From contig NZ_JABWRB020000001.1 of the NCBI RefSeq assembly GCF_014268745.2, forward strand, positions 62,001 through 126,000: 64,000 bases of DNA, in the 5' to 3' direction. The DNA comes from Pseudomonas zanjanensis. Its GTDB lineage: Bacteria; Pseudomonadota; Gammaproteobacteria; Pseudomonadales; Pseudomonadaceae. Of this stretch, positions 35,897-45,776 are shown piece by piece; within the stretch, counting starts at the first letter, position 1; every line of letters starts with the position of its first letter. Both the position numbers and the translations under genes were made by a program. Under the pieces are notes generated by a model. It was given only the letters and a program-made list of their open reading frames with translations. It did not search any database and was not told the DNA's origin.

Positions 35897-37519
35897 GTGA
35901 AGAATTGGACATTGCGCCAACGCATCCTGGCGAGTTTTGCGGTGATCATCGCCATTATGCTGCTGATGGTGGTTGTCTCGTATTCACGGTTGTTGAAGAT
36001 CCAGGACAGTGGAGAAAAGGTCCGGTCCGATGCGGTTCCGGGGGTGTATTTCAGCTCGATGATCCGCGGTGGCTGGGTCGACAGCTACGTCCTGACCCAG
36101 CAAATCCTCGGCCTTTCCGGGAATCGGGAAATCACCGCCGAGGACAAGGCCCGCTACCAGGGTTTCGAGCAGCACTTGCGCGAAGAAATACAGAACTATC
36201 AAAAACTGATCCAGGACCCGGCCGACCAAGTCTCTTTCGACGAGTTCGAGGTCAACCACCAGGACTTCAACAAGGCCCTGGCGAAGGTCCTGGACCTGTA
36301 TCAGCGCAAGGATTACGACGGGGCGCGACTGGCGCTGAACACCGAGCTGACGACGGCGTGGCTCGACGGTCGCGGACACTTGAACCAGATCATCGAGCGC
36401 AATCGCGAGCTGGCACAAAGCGCCACCCTGACCATTGGCGATGCGGTGACGGCGGCCAAGGTCGCCATGGGCCTGTCGTTCCTGGTCGCGCTGATCGTCG
36501 CGGTACTCTGTGGCCTGCTGCTGATGCGGGCGATCATGGGGCCGATGAACCGCATCGTCGAGATCCTCGAGATCATGCGCAGCGGTGACCTGAGCGGACG
36601 CCTGAACCTGGCGCGCAAGGACGAATTCGGTGCCGTGGAAACCGGCTTCAACGACATGATGGCCGAACTGACCTCGCTGGTATCCCAGGCCCAGCGCTCA
36701 TCCGTGCAGGTCACCACCTCGGTCACCGAAATTGCCGCCACCTCGCGCCAGCAGCAGGCCACGGCCACGGAAACCGCCGCCACCACCACCGAGATCGGCG
36801 CGACGTCCCGGGAAATCGCCGCCACCTCCCGGGACCTGGTGCGCACCATGACCGAAGTTTCCACCGCCGCCGACCAGGCCTCGGTGGCCGCCGGCTCTGG
36901 CCAGCAAGGCTTGGCGCGCATGGAGGAAACCATGCATTCGGTGATGGGCGCCGCCGACCTGGTGAACGCCAAGCTGGCGATCCTCAACGAGAAGGCCGGC
37001 AACATCAACCAGGTGGTGGTGACCATCGTCAAAGTGGCCGACCAGACCAACCTGTTATCCCTCAACGCCGCCATCGAGGCCGAGAAGGCCGGTGAGTACG
37101 GGCGCGGTTTCGCCGTGGTGGCCACGGAAGTACGGCGCTTGGCCGACCAGACCGCCGTAGCGACCTATGACATCGAACAGATGGTGCGCGAGATCCAATC
37201 CGCGGTATCGGCCGGTGTGATGGGCATGGACAAGTTTTCCGAGGAAGTGCGCCGTGGCATGGCCGAAGTGCAGCAGATCGGCGAGCAACTGTCGCAGATC
37301 ATCCATCAGGTCCAGGCTTTGGCGCCGCGGGTGTTGATGGTCAACGAAGGCATGCAGGCCCAGGCCACTGGCGCCGAACAGATCAACCACGCCCTGGTGC
37401 AACTTGGCGATGCCAGCAGCCAGACCGTGGAGTCCCTGCGCCAGGCCAGCTCCGCCATCGACGAGCTGAGCCAGGTCGCCGTGGGGCTGCGCAGCGGCGT
37501 CTCGCGTTTCAAAGTCTGA
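35897..37519 (+). CDS. wspA: Wsp receptor (methyl-accepting chemotaxis-like protein WspA)
   Basis: 540-residue membrane receptor that starts surface sensing by the Wsp pathway. A first helix (about residues 12-30, [16 protein letters not shown]), a periplasmic four-helix sensor region and a second helix (about 192-212, [16 protein letters not shown]) are followed by HAMP and a long signalling coiled coil. The hairpin tip reads [38 protein letters not shown]. The start is GTG 35897, the only one that keeps [14 protein letters not shown], the usual WspA beginning. Its stop overlaps the wspB start (TGATG). Confidence 0.95.
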   Translation: MKNWTLRQRILASFAVIIAIMLLMVVVSYSRLLKIQDSGEKVRSDAVPGVYFSSMIRGGWVDSYVLTQQILGLSGNREITAEDKARYQGFEQHLREEIQNYQKLIQDPADQVSFDEFEVNHQDFNKALAKVLDLYQRKDYDGARLALNTELTTAWLDGRGHLNQIIERNRELAQSATLTIGDAVTAAKVAMGLSFLVALIVAVLCGLLLMRAIMGPMNRIVEILEIMRSGDLSGRLNLARKDEFGAVETGFNDMMAELTSLVSQAQRSSVQVTTSVTEIAATSRQQQATATETAATTTEIGATSREIAATSRDLVRTMTEVSTAADQASVAAGSGQQGLARMEETMHSVMGAADLVNAKLAILNEKAGNINQVVVTIVKVADQTNLLSLNAAIEAEKAGEYGRGFAVVATEVRRLADQTAVATYDIEQMVREIQSAVSAGVMGMDKFSEEVRRGMAEVQQIGEQLSQIIHQVQALAPRVLMVNEGMQAQATGAEQINHALVQLGDASSQTVESLRQASSAIDELSQVAVGLRSGVSRFKV

Positions 37520-38055
37520 TGGGCGAGCTCGAGACCCGGCGTGGCGTCGCAGCGACGGCCCGCCAGACGTTGTTCCTGGTGTTCTGCATCGGCAACGAAC
37601 GTTACGCCCTGCAGGCCACCGATGTAGTGGAAGTGCTGCCGCGCCTGCCCCTCAAGCCGATCGCCCGGGCGCCGTCCTGGGTGGCGGGGGTGTTTGCCTG
37701 GCGCGGCACCGTGGTGCCGGTGATCGACCTGTGCGCCCTGACGTTCGGCCGGAGCGCCGAACCCCGGACCAGCACGCGTCTGGTGCTGGTGCGTTATCAA
37801 GGCGATACACAACAAACCGGGCAAGTCCTGGGATTGATCCTGGAACAGGCGACCGACACCCTGCGCTGTGATCCGGTCGATTTCAAACCCTATGGCCTGG
37901 ACAATCGGCAGGCGCCGTACCTTGGACCGGTCCGCGAAGATGCCCTTGGGTTGCTGCAATGGGTGCGGGTCAATGACCTGCTCGACGAATCCGTTCGAGC
38001 GCTGCTGTTTCCTGCTACGCCGCTGAGCCTCGACGACCTCGAGGCAGCGCCATGA
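37519..38055 (+). CDS. wspB: CheW-like coupling protein WspB
   Basis: 178-residue CheW-domain adaptor linking receptor WspA to kinase WspE. The fold's typical text is LFLVFCIGNERYALQATDVVEVLP, WVAGVFAWRGTVVPVIDLCAL and RLVLVRYQ. Overlaps both neighbours by one and four bases, so the operon is translated as a coupled block. Confidence 0.93.
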   Translation: MGELETRRGVAATARQTLFLVFCIGNERYALQATDVVEVLPRLPLKPIARAPSWVAGVFAWRGTVVPVIDLCALTFGRSAEPRTSTRLVLVRYQGDTQQTGQVLGLILEQATDTLRCDPVDFKPYGLDNRQAPYLGPVREDALGLLQWVRVNDLLDESVRALLFPATPLSLDDLEAAP

Positions 38056-39317
38056 ACAACGACCAACGGTTTTTCGATTTTCTCAAGGAGCGCATCGGCC
38101 TCGATGTGACCTCCGTCGGCACCGCGATCATTGAGCGCGCCGTGCGCCAACGGATCAGTGCCGTGCCTGGGCGAACCGCCGATGAGTATTGGCAGGCCCT
38201 GCAGCATTCGGCCCCGGAACAGCAGGCGTTGATCGAAGCGGTGATCGTCCCGGAGACCTGGTTCTTCCGCTACCCCGAGTCCTTTGCGACCCTCGCCAGG
38301 CTGGCCGTCAAGCGCCTGGCGGAGATCAAGCACCTGCGTGCGCTGCGCATCCTCAGTTTGCCGTGCTCCACCGGCGAAGAACCGTATTCCATCGCCATGG
38401 CCTTGCTCGACGCCGGCTTGGGCGCCCATCAGTTCAAGGTGGACGGCATGGACGTCAGCCCGCTGTCGGTGGCGCGGGCCAAGGACGCGCGTTACGGCAG
38501 GAATTCCTTTCGGGGCGCCGACCTGGGTTTTCGCGAGCGGCACTTCGACGCCGAAGACGAAGGCTACCGCCTCAGCGAGCGGGTGCGCGAACAGGTGCGT
38601 TTGCAAGTGGGCAACCTGCTGGATCCGGCCTTGCTGGCGAACGAGGCCCCCTACGACTTTGTGTTCTGTCGCAACCTGCTGATCTATTTCGACCAGCCGA
38701 CCCAGCAGCAGGTGTTCGAGGTGCTCAAGCGCTTGACCCATCAGGACGGCGTGCTGTTTATCGGCCCCGCCGAAGGCAGCCTGCTGGGGCGATTGGGCAT
38801 GCGCTCGATCGGAATTGCCCAATCGTTCGCTTTCAGCCGTCAGGGGGCGCCGGAGCCACAACCGTTGCCGGTCTTGATACCTCCGCCGCTACCGATTCGT
38901 CAGCCAGCGCCTCGTGTCATCCCGCCGGTGGTTCGGCCGCGGCCGTTTGCCGCGAGCGTGACACCGATTGCCCCACCCAAGAGCAGCGACGCCGCGAGCT
39001 TGCTGGCCAATATCGCGGCCCTGGCCAACGGCGGCAAAAGCGCCGAAGCCCGCGCGGCATGTGAAGAATACCTGCGCAGCCACGCGCCGAACGCCCAGGT
39101 GTTCTATTGGTTGGGCCTGCTCAGCGACATGGCCGGTAGCGCGCTGCAAGCCCAGGGTTTTTATCGCAAGGCGCTTTATCTTGAACCGCAACACGCCGAG
39201 GCCCTGGTGCATCTGGCGGCGCTGCTGGCTTCCCAGGGAGACGCGGCCGGAGCCCGTCGGTTGCAGGAACGCGCCGCCCGCAGCGGGCGCACGGCAGACA
39301 GTGAGCACAAACGATGA
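38052..39317 (+). CDS. wspC: CheR-type methyltransferase with TPR tail, WspC
   Basis: 421-residue enzyme that methylates glutamates on WspA using SAM and so tunes its output. The CheR domain spans about residues 1-275: VIVPETWFFRYPESF, the SAM motif LSLPCSTGEEPYSIAMALLDAG and YDFVFCRNLLIYFD. A proline-rich linker then leads to a TPR region (about 315-405: NAQVFYWLGLLSDMAGSALQ). The TPR extension is normal for WspC and probably docks partners. ATGA overlap with wspB. Confidence 0.94.
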   Translation: MNNDQRFFDFLKERIGLDVTSVGTAIIERAVRQRISAVPGRTADEYWQALQHSAPEQQALIEAVIVPETWFFRYPESFATLARLAVKRLAEIKHLRALRILSLPCSTGEEPYSIAMALLDAGLGAHQFKVDGMDVSPLSVARAKDARYGRNSFRGADLGFRERHFDAEDEGYRLSERVREQVRLQVGNLLDPALLANEAPYDFVFCRNLLIYFDQPTQQQVFEVLKRLTHQDGVLFIGPAEGSLLGRLGMRSIGIAQSFAFSRQGAPEPQPLPVLIPPPLPIRQPAPRVIPPVVRPRPFAASVTPIAPPKSSDAASLLANIAALANGGKSAEARAACEEYLRSHAPNAQVFYWLGLLSDMAGSALQAQGFYRKALYLEPQHAEALVHLAALLASQGDAAGARRLQERAARSGRTADSEHKR

Positions 39318-39985
39318 GCGGTTCGGCTTCCTACACCATCACCCATGACGATGCCCAGGCCATCGACGATTGCTGGAACCGCATCGGCGTGCATGGCGAT
39401 AAATCCTGCCCGCTGTTGGTCGAGCATATTCATTGCCGCAATTGCTCGGTGTATTCGGCGGCCGCGACTCGGCTGCTCGACCGTTATGCCTTGCCGCAGG
39501 ATCAGCGGGATTTGTCCCTGGCCCCGGTGGACAACGATGTGGTCACGCGCTCGTTGCTGATGTTCCGCCTCGGCGAGGAATGGCTGGGCCTGACCACGCG
39601 CAGCCTGGTGGAAGTGGCGCCGTTGCAGCCGATTCACTCGTTGCCCCACCAACGCTCACGGGCCCTGCTGGGCGTGGCGAATGTGCGCGGGGCGCTGGTG
39701 GCCTGCCTGTCGCTGGTGGAGCTGCTGGACCTGGAGCCCGGCGCGGCGGCGGTGGCCGGTACACGGGTCATGCCGCGCATGTTGATCGTCGCGGCCAAGG
39801 GCGGGCCGGTGGTGGTGCCGGTGGATGAGGTGGACGGCATCCACGCCATCGATGAACGTATTTTGGCGAACGCTTCGCCGTCGGCGGGCAAGTACACCCG
39901 TGGCGTGCTGCCGTATAAGGGGCGCAGCTTGCGTTGGTTGGATGAAGAACAGCTGCTGACCGCCGTGGCCCGGAGCCTGTCATGA
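39314..39985 (+). CDS. wspD: CheW-like coupling protein WspD
   Basis: 223-residue second CheW adaptor. Residues 1-75 form an N-terminal extension with cysteines (DKSCPLLVEHIHCRNCSVYS), an unusual CxxC-containing lead typical of WspD. Residues 76-220 are the CheW domain: MFRLGEEWLGLTTRSLVEVAP, RALLGVANVRGALVACLSL. Start overlaps wspC by four bases and the end overlaps wspE by four. Confidence 0.92.
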   Translation: MSGSASYTITHDDAQAIDDCWNRIGVHGDKSCPLLVEHIHCRNCSVYSAAATRLLDRYALPQDQRDLSLAPVDNDVVTRSLLMFRLGEEWLGLTTRSLVEVAPLQPIHSLPHQRSRALLGVANVRGALVACLSLVELLDLEPGAAAVAGTRVMPRMLIVAAKGGPVVVPVDEVDGIHAIDERILANASPSAGKYTRGVLPYKGRSLRWLDEEQLLTAVARSLS

Positions 39986-42246
39986 CCCCCGACCAAATGC
40001 GCGACGCCTCGCTGCTGGAACTGTTCAGCCTGGAAGCCGAAGCCCAGGTCCAGGTGCTGAGCACCGGCCTGCTGGCCCTGGAGCGCGATCCGACCCAGGC
40101 CGAGTACCTTGAGTCATGCATGCGCGCGGCGCACTCCCTCAAGGGCGCGGCGCGCATTGTCGGGGTGGATGCCGGGGTTAGCGTGGCCCACGTGATGGAA
40201 GATTGCCTGGTCAGCGCCCAGGAGCGGCGCCTGGTGCTGGGCGCCGAGCACATCGACGCCTTGCTGCAAGGCACTGACTTACTGACGCGCATCGCCACCC
40301 CCGGCAACAGCGTTGGCGCGCCGGACATCGACGCCTATGTGGCGTTGATGGGACGCCTGCTCGATCCCAACGCTGCACAACAACCAGCGCAGGTACCGAC
40401 AAAAATCGAGACGCCTGTCGAACCCGTCAGCGTCGAGCCGTCCGTGCCGGAACCGCTCGCCGCAACGGAGCCGGCCCCCAAGCGCAAACGGGTCACCGAA
40501 GGCGGCGAGCGGGTCTTGCGGGTCACGGCCGAACGCCTCAACAGCTTGCTCGACCTGTCGAGCAAGTCCCTGGTGGAGACCCAGCGCCTCAAGCCTTGGC
40601 TGGCGGCGATGCAACGGCTCAAGCGCCAGCAAGGCACCGGCTTGCGCGCCCTTGAAGAGCTGAACCTGCACCTCAAGGACCACGCCCTGAGCCTGCAAGC
40701 CCAGGAAGCCCTGGGCGATGCTCGCCGCTTGCTCGCCGAAACCCAGCAGTTGCTGGCGCAGAAAACCGCCGAGCTGGATGAGTTCGCCTGGCAGGCCAGC
40801 CAGCGGGCGCAGGTGCTGTACGACACAGCGCTGGCCTGTCGCATGCGGCCGTTCGCCGATGTCCTGTCGGGCCAGGCACGCATGGTCCGTGACCTGGGCC
40901 GCAGCCTGGGCAAACACGTGCGCCTGGAAATCGAAGGCGAGAAAACCCAGGTCGACCGCGACGTGCTGGAACAGCTTGAAGCGCCATTGACCCATTTGCT
41001 GCGCAACGCCGTGGATCACGGCATCGAAACCCCGGAACAACGGGTACTGGCCGGCAAGCCCGCCGAAGGCCTGATCCGCCTGCGTGCTTCTCATCAGGCC
41101 GGCCTGCTGGTCTTGGAGCTGGCGGACGATGGCGCCGGGGTGGACCTGGAGCGGGTGCGCCGCAGCATCGTCGAGCGCGGCCTTTCTCCTGAGCCAACCG
41201 CCGCCAGCCTGAGCGAGGAGGAACTGCTGACCTTCCTGTTCCTGCCCGGTTTCAGCCTGCGCGACACAGTCACCGAAGTGTCCGGGCGTGGCGTTGGCCT
41301 GGACGCCGTCCAGCACATGGTCCGGCAGTTGCGCGGGGCGGTGGTGCTGGAGCAGACGGCGGGCGAGGGCAGTCGTTTCCATCTCGAGGTGCCGCTGACG
41401 CTGTCGGTGGTGCGCAGCCTGGTGGTTGAGGTCGGCGGTGAAGCGTACGCCTTCCCCCTGGCCCACATCGAACGCATGTGCGACCTGGCGCCGGAAGACA
41501 TCGTCCAGGTCGAAGGGCGCCAGCATTTCTGGCACGAAGGCCGGCATATCGGCTTGGTCGCCGCCAGCCAGTTGCTCAATCGCCCATCGACGCAGAACGG
41601 CAGCCAGACCCTCAAGGTCGTGGTGATCCGCGAGCGCGAGACGATCTACGGCGTGGCGGTGGAGCGGTTCATCGGCGAGCGCACCCTGGTGGTCCTGCCC
41701 CTGGACGAGCGCCTGGGCAAGGTCCAGGACATTTCCGCCGGGGCCTTGCTCGACGATGGCTCGGTGGTGTTGATTGTCGATGTCGAAGACTTGTTGCGGT
41801 CGGTGGACAAGCTGCTCGATACCGGGCGCCTGGAGCGCATCGCCCGGCAAAACCAGGCCCAGGCACCCCGCAAGCGGATCCTGGTGGTGGACGATTCCCT
41901 GACCGTGCGTGAGCTGCAACGCAAGTTATTGCGGGGTCGCGGCTATGACGTAGCAGTGGCGGTGGATGGCATGGATGGCTGGAATGCATTGCGCTCGGAG
42001 GATTTCGATTTGTTGATCACGGACATCGACATGCCACGCATGGACGGCATCGAACTGGTGTCGCTGTTGCGGCGCGACAACCGCTTGCAATCGCTGCCAG
42101 TGATGGTGGTGTCCTACAAGGACCGCGAAGAAGATCGTCGCCGTGGCCTCGACGCCGGCGCCGACTATTATCTGGCCAAGGCGAGTTTCCACGACGACGC
42201 CTTGCTCGACGCCGTGGTCGAATTGATCGGAGGGGCACGCGCTTGA
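39982..42246 (+). CDS. wspE: Hybrid CheA-type histidine kinase/response regulator WspE
   Basis: 754-residue kinase that phosphorylates WspR and WspF. The N-terminal HPt domain carries the phospho-accepting His 51 in RAAHSLKGAARIVG. After a linker come the dimerisation helices, the ATPase (HLLRNAVDHGIETPEQR, LADDGAGVDLERV, SGRGVGLDAVQHMV), and a CheW-like domain. The C-terminal receiver (ILVVDDSLTVRELQRKLL) has its phospho-Asp at residue 681 in LLITDIDMP. Domain order and length fit WspE. Overlaps wspF by four bases. Confidence 0.95.
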   Translation: MTPDQMRDASLLELFSLEAEAQVQVLSTGLLALERDPTQAEYLESCMRAAHSLKGAARIVGVDAGVSVAHVMEDCLVSAQERRLVLGAEHIDALLQGTDLLTRIATPGNSVGAPDIDAYVALMGRLLDPNAAQQPAQVPTKIETPVEPVSVEPSVPEPLAATEPAPKRKRVTEGGERVLRVTAERLNSLLDLSSKSLVETQRLKPWLAAMQRLKRQQGTGLRALEELNLHLKDHALSLQAQEALGDARRLLAETQQLLAQKTAELDEFAWQASQRAQVLYDTALACRMRPFADVLSGQARMVRDLGRSLGKHVRLEIEGEKTQVDRDVLEQLEAPLTHLLRNAVDHGIETPEQRVLAGKPAEGLIRLRASHQAGLLVLELADDGAGVDLERVRRSIVERGLSPEPTAASLSEEELLTFLFLPGFSLRDTVTEVSGRGVGLDAVQHMVRQLRGAVVLEQTAGEGSRFHLEVPLTLSVVRSLVVEVGGEAYAFPLAHIERMCDLAPEDIVQVEGRQHFWHEGRHIGLVAASQLLNRPSTQNGSQTLKVVVIRERETIYGVAVERFIGERTLVVLPLDERLGKVQDISAGALLDDGSVVLIVDVEDLLRSVDKLLDTGRLERIARQNQAQAPRKRILVVDDSLTVRELQRKLLRGRGYDVAVAVDGMDGWNALRSEDFDLLITDIDMPRMDGIELVSLLRRDNRLQSLPVMVVSYKDREEDRRRGLDAGADYYLAKASFHDDALLDAVVELIGGARA

Positions 42247-43253
42247 AGATCGCCATCGTCAATGACATGCCCCTGGCGGTCGAGGCCCTGCGCCGCGCCC
42301 TGGCGTTCGAGCCGACGCACCAACTGGTCTGGGTCGCCGCCAACGGTGCCGAGGCGGTGCAGCGTTGCGCCGAATACACCCCGGACCTGATCCTGATGGA
42401 CCTGTTCATGCCGATCATGGATGGCGTGGAGGCTACCCGGCGGATCATGGCCGACAGCCCATGCGCTATCGTGATTGTGACGGGAGACAGCCAGCAGAAT
42501 GTCCACCGGGTGTTCGAGGCCATGGGCCATGGCGCGCTGGATGTGGTCGATACCCCGGCCCTGGGCGTCGGTAACCCGGCGGACGCGGCGGCGCCGCTGC
42601 TGCGCAAGATCACCAACATCGGTTGGCTGATCGGTGAGCGCAACAAGCGTGAGCGCCCCGCCCCGACGGCCCAGCGTGCGGCGGTGTCGCGCAAGAGCCT
42701 GGTGGCCATCGGGTCGTCGGCCGGCGGGCCCGCGGCGCTGGAGGTGTTGCTCAAGGCCCTGCCGCGAGACTTTGCCCCGGCGATCGTGCTGATCCAGCAT
42801 GTGGACGAGGTGTTCGCCGCGGGCATGGCCGAATGGCTGGGCAGTGTGTCGGGCCACACGGTGCGCCTGGCCCGGCAAGGTGAGACGCCGCAAAGCGGCA
42901 CGGTGTTGCTGGCCGGGACCAACCATCACCTGCGTTTGTTGAAGGACGGCACCCTGGCCTATACCGCCGAGCCGGTGAACGAGATCTACCGGCCCTCCAT
43001 CGACGTGTTTTTTGAAAGTGTCGCCCAGTACTGGAGCGGCGACGCGGTGGGCGTATTGCTCACCGGCATGGGCCGCGACGGTGCGCAAGGGCTTAGACTC
43101 ATGCGCCAGCAGGGCTATGTGACCATCGCCCAGGACCAGCGCAGCAGCGCGGTGTACGGCATGCCCAAAGCGGCGGCCGCCATCGACGCCGCCGTCCATA
43201 TTCTTGCCCTGGACGCCATTGCGCCACGGCTGTTGGAGATTGTGACCCCATGA
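42243..43253 (+). CDS. wspF: CheB-type methylesterase WspF
   Basis: 336-residue methylesterase that demethylates WspA and damps the pathway; loss of WspF activity locks WspR on and gives wrinkly colonies in other pseudomonads. The receiver has Asp 53 in LILMDLFMP; the CheB catalytic domain shows VAIGSSAGGPAALEVLL (Ser), IQHVDE (His) and LLTGMGRDGAQGLRLM (Asp). The start codon is TTG 42243, overlapping the wspE stop; it alone preserves MKIAIVNDMPLAVEAL. The reading frame is intact throughout. Confidence 0.94.
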   Translation: MKIAIVNDMPLAVEALRRALAFEPTHQLVWVAANGAEAVQRCAEYTPDLILMDLFMPIMDGVEATRRIMADSPCAIVIVTGDSQQNVHRVFEAMGHGALDVVDTPALGVGNPADAAAPLLRKITNIGWLIGERNKRERPAPTAQRAAVSRKSLVAIGSSAGGPAALEVLLKALPRDFAPAIVLIQHVDEVFAAGMAEWLGSVSGHTVRLARQGETPQSGTVLLAGTNHHLRLLKDGTLAYTAEPVNEIYRPSIDVFFESVAQYWSGDAVGVLLTGMGRDGAQGLRLMRQQGYVTIAQDQRSSAVYGMPKAAAAIDAAVHILALDAIAPRLLEIVTP

Positions 43254-43298
43254 AGAACCCCGCGAGCCTTGCCCCAGGCCGTACCCAGGTAAGCCATC

Positions 43299-44300
43299 AT
43301 GACTGATTTGCAGCTCGACGAATTCAAGCGCGATGAGAACGCCGCCATGGTCCTGCTCGTCGACGACCAGGCGATGATCGGCGAGGCGGTGCGGCGCGGG
43401 CTGTCGGAGGAAGACAATATCGACTTCCACTTCTGCTCCGATCCCCACCAGGCCATCGCCCACGCGGTGCGCATCAAGCCGACGGTGATTCTCCAGGACC
43501 TGGTGATGCCGGGCCTCGACGGCCTGAGCCTGGTGCGCGAGTACCGTAACCATCCGTCCACCCGCGATATCCCGATCATTGTCCTGTCCACCAAGGAGGA
43601 CCCGCTGATCAAGAGCGCGGCGTTCGCCGCCGGGGCCAACGACTACCTGGTCAAATTGCCGGACAACATCGAGCTGGTGGCGCGCATCCGCTATCACTCG
43701 CGTTCCTACATGATGCTATTGCAGCGCGACGCGGCCTATCGCGCATTGCGGGTCAGCCAGCAGCAATTGCTCGACACCAACCTGGTGCTGCAACGCTTGA
43801 TGAACTCCGATGGCCTGACCGGGCTGTCCAACCGCCGGCACTTCGATGAGTACCTGGAACTGGAATGGCGCAGGGCGATGCGCGACCAGAGCCAACTGTC
43901 ACTGCTGATGATCGACGTGGACTACTTCAAGTCCTACAACGACAACTTCGGCCACTTGGAAGGCGACGAAGCCCTGCGCAAGGTCGCCACGGCCATCCGC
44001 GAGGCGTGCAGTCGGCCGTCCGACCTGCCGGCCCGCTACGGCGGCGAGGAGTTCGCCCTGGTGCTGCCCGGCACCTCGCCAGGCGGCGCCCGGCTGATGG
44101 CCGAGAAACTGCGCCAGAGCGTCGTCGCCCTGAAAATCCCCCACGCCACGCCCGACGGCGGCGAAAACCTGACCATCAGCATCGGCGTCTCGACCTTCAC
44201 TCCCCAGCAGGGTGGCGACAGCCGTCAGCTGATCTCGGCGGCGGACAAGGGGTTGTACCTGGCCAAGCACAATGGGCGTAATCGGGTTGGGGTCGAATAA
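43299..44300 (+). CDS. wspR: Response regulator diguanylate cyclase WspR
   Basis: 333-residue output enzyme making cyclic di-GMP, which raises biofilm matrix production and lowers motility. The receiver ([18 protein letters not shown]) has the phospho-Asp 67 in [10 protein letters not shown]. The GGDEF domain carries GGEEF at residues 248-252, preceded five residues earlier by the RPSD inhibitory site for product feedback, so the enzyme should be active and self-limiting. It is 45 bases after wspF, the only real gap in the operon. Confidence 0.95.
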   Translation: MTDLQLDEFKRDENAAMVLLVDDQAMIGEAVRRGLSEEDNIDFHFCSDPHQAIAHAVRIKPTVILQDLVMPGLDGLSLVREYRNHPSTRDIPIIVLSTKEDPLIKSAAFAAGANDYLVKLPDNIELVARIRYHSRSYMMLLQRDAAYRALRVSQQQLLDTNLVLQRLMNSDGLTGLSNRRHFDEYLELEWRRAMRDQSQLSLLMIDVDYFKSYNDNFGHLEGDEALRKVATAIREACSRPSDLPARYGGEEFALVLPGTSPGGARLMAEKLRQSVVALKIPHATPDGGENLTISIGVSTFTPQQGGDSRQLISAADKGLYLAKHNGRNRVGVE

Positions 44301-44328
44301 CCATCTGAATGTCGGCAGGGATGCCTTT

Positions 44329-44458
44329 GTGGCGAGGGAGCTTGCTCCCGCTGGGGCGCGCAGCGGCCCTGAAACCAGTTGGCTCGGTGTGCCAGGTCGA
44401 TTGAGGGGGCCGTTTTGGGGCTGCTGCGCAACCCAGCGGGAGCAAGCTCCCTCGCCAC
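44329..44458. repeat. REPIN family A, copy 5
   Basis: GTGGCGAGGGAGCTTGCTCC and complement between wspR and prfB. It probably marks the end of the wsp transcript; no T-tract terminator is seen here. Confidence 0.9.
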
Positions 44459-44527
44459 AGGGGCCGGACGCTGAACCTCATTGCCCCTAAAGCCGCCAGG
44501 CGGGCTGCCGCTGGCGCTTGATTACGT

Positions 44528-44533
44528 TATACT
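44528..44533 (+). promoter_or_regulatory. Possible -10 box for prfB
   Basis: TATACT lies 40 bases before the prfB start. No convincing -35 at proper spacing. Confidence 0.4.
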
Positions 44534-44572
44534 CGCCGGCTTTCAAAAGTTCGCCAACGAGTGCTGCCCGCC

Positions 44573-45668
44573 ATGGAAATCAACCCGATCCTTAACACCA
44601 TCAAGGACCTGTCCGAGCGCTCCGAAACTATTCGGGGGTATCTTTGACTACGATCAAAAGCATGAGCGCCTGACCGAAGTCAATCGCGAGCTTGAAGATC
44701 CGAATGTCTGGAACAACCCTTCGTACGCCCAGGAGCTGGGCCGCGAGCGTTCTGCGCTGGCGCAGATCGTCGAGACCCTGGACGAGCTGTCCAGCGGCCT
44801 GGCCGATTGCCGCGACCTGCTGGACATGGCTGTCGAAGAGAACGACGAAGGCGCGGTCGGCGATGTTGTCGCCGAGCTGACCCGCCTCGACGAGAACCTT
44901 GCCAAGCTGGAATTCCGTCGCATGTTCAGCGGCGAGATGGACATGAACAACGCCTACCTGGACATCCAGGCCGGTTCCGGCGGCACCGAAGCCCAGGACT
45001 GGGCCAACATCCTGCTGCGCATGTACCTGCGCTGGGCCGACAAACGCGGTTTCGACGCCACCATCATGGAGCTGTCGGCCGGTGAAGTCGCCGGGATCAA
45101 GGGCGCCACCGTGCACATCAAGGGCGAATACGCCTTTGGCTGGCTGCGGACCGAGATCGGCGTGCACCGCCTGGTGCGCAAGAGCCCGTTCGACTCCGGC
45201 AACCGTCGCCACACCTCGTTCTCGGCCGTGTTCGTTTCGCCGGAAATCGATGACAACATCGAAATCGAGATCAACCCGGCGGACCTGCGCATCGACACCT
45301 ACCGTTCCTCCGGGGCCGGTGGCCAGCACGTCAACACCACCGACTCGGCCGTACGGATCACCCACGTACCGACCAACACCGTGGTCAGTTGCCAGAACGA
45401 ACGTTCCCAGCACGCCAACAAAGACACCGCGATGAAGATGCTGCGGGCCCGCCTGTACGAGCAGGAAGTGCAGAAGCGCAACGCGGCGTCCCAGGCCCTG
45501 GAAGACACCAAGTCGGACATCGGCTGGGGTCACCAGATCCGTTCGTACGTGCTCGACGCCTCGCGGATCAAGGACCTGCGGACCAGCATCGAACGCAGTG
45601 ATTGCGACAAGGTGCTCGACGGCGATATCGATGAATACCTGATCGCCAGCCTCAAACAAGGGCTGTAA
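44573..45668 (+). CDS. prfB: Peptide chain release factor 2, with programmed +1 frameshift
   Basis: 364-residue RF2 that terminates translation at UGA and UAA. Translation from ATG 44573 reads [20 protein letters not shown], then codon 24 (CTT) and an in-frame TGA at 44645-44647. A +1 slip to GAC (44646) continues as [16 protein letters not shown] to the stop at 45668. The stop-codon tripeptide SPF is in RKSPFDSGN and the peptidyl-hydrolysis GGQ in [14 protein letters not shown]. The internal Shine-Dalgarno-like GGGGG precedes the slip site. lysS follows by 108 bases. Confidence 0.97.
44634..44648 (+). promoter_or_regulatory. Programmed +1 frameshift site of prfB
   Basis: GGGGG (44634-44638), TATCTTTGAC: a Shine-Dalgarno-like stimulator, the slippery CTT and the UGA followed by C. 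RF2 thereby controls its own level: low RF2 slows UGA termination and favours the shift. Matches the canonical bacterial element. Confidence 0.97.
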
Positions 45669-45776
45669 CGCGACACCCATGCGGCGGACGGGCCACGCTT
45701 GCACAGAAAGCGCGGCTCGCCCGCAAACTCCGGCCCGGGCCGGGGGCAACGAACCTGTGATGGAATCCTTAAAGAC

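Noticed and set aside
44481..44647. prfB as a frameshifted pseudogene or with an earlier start at 44481
   Set aside because: The in-frame TGA sits in the canonical programmed-frameshift context and the N-terminus from ATG 44573 is the standard RF2 start.
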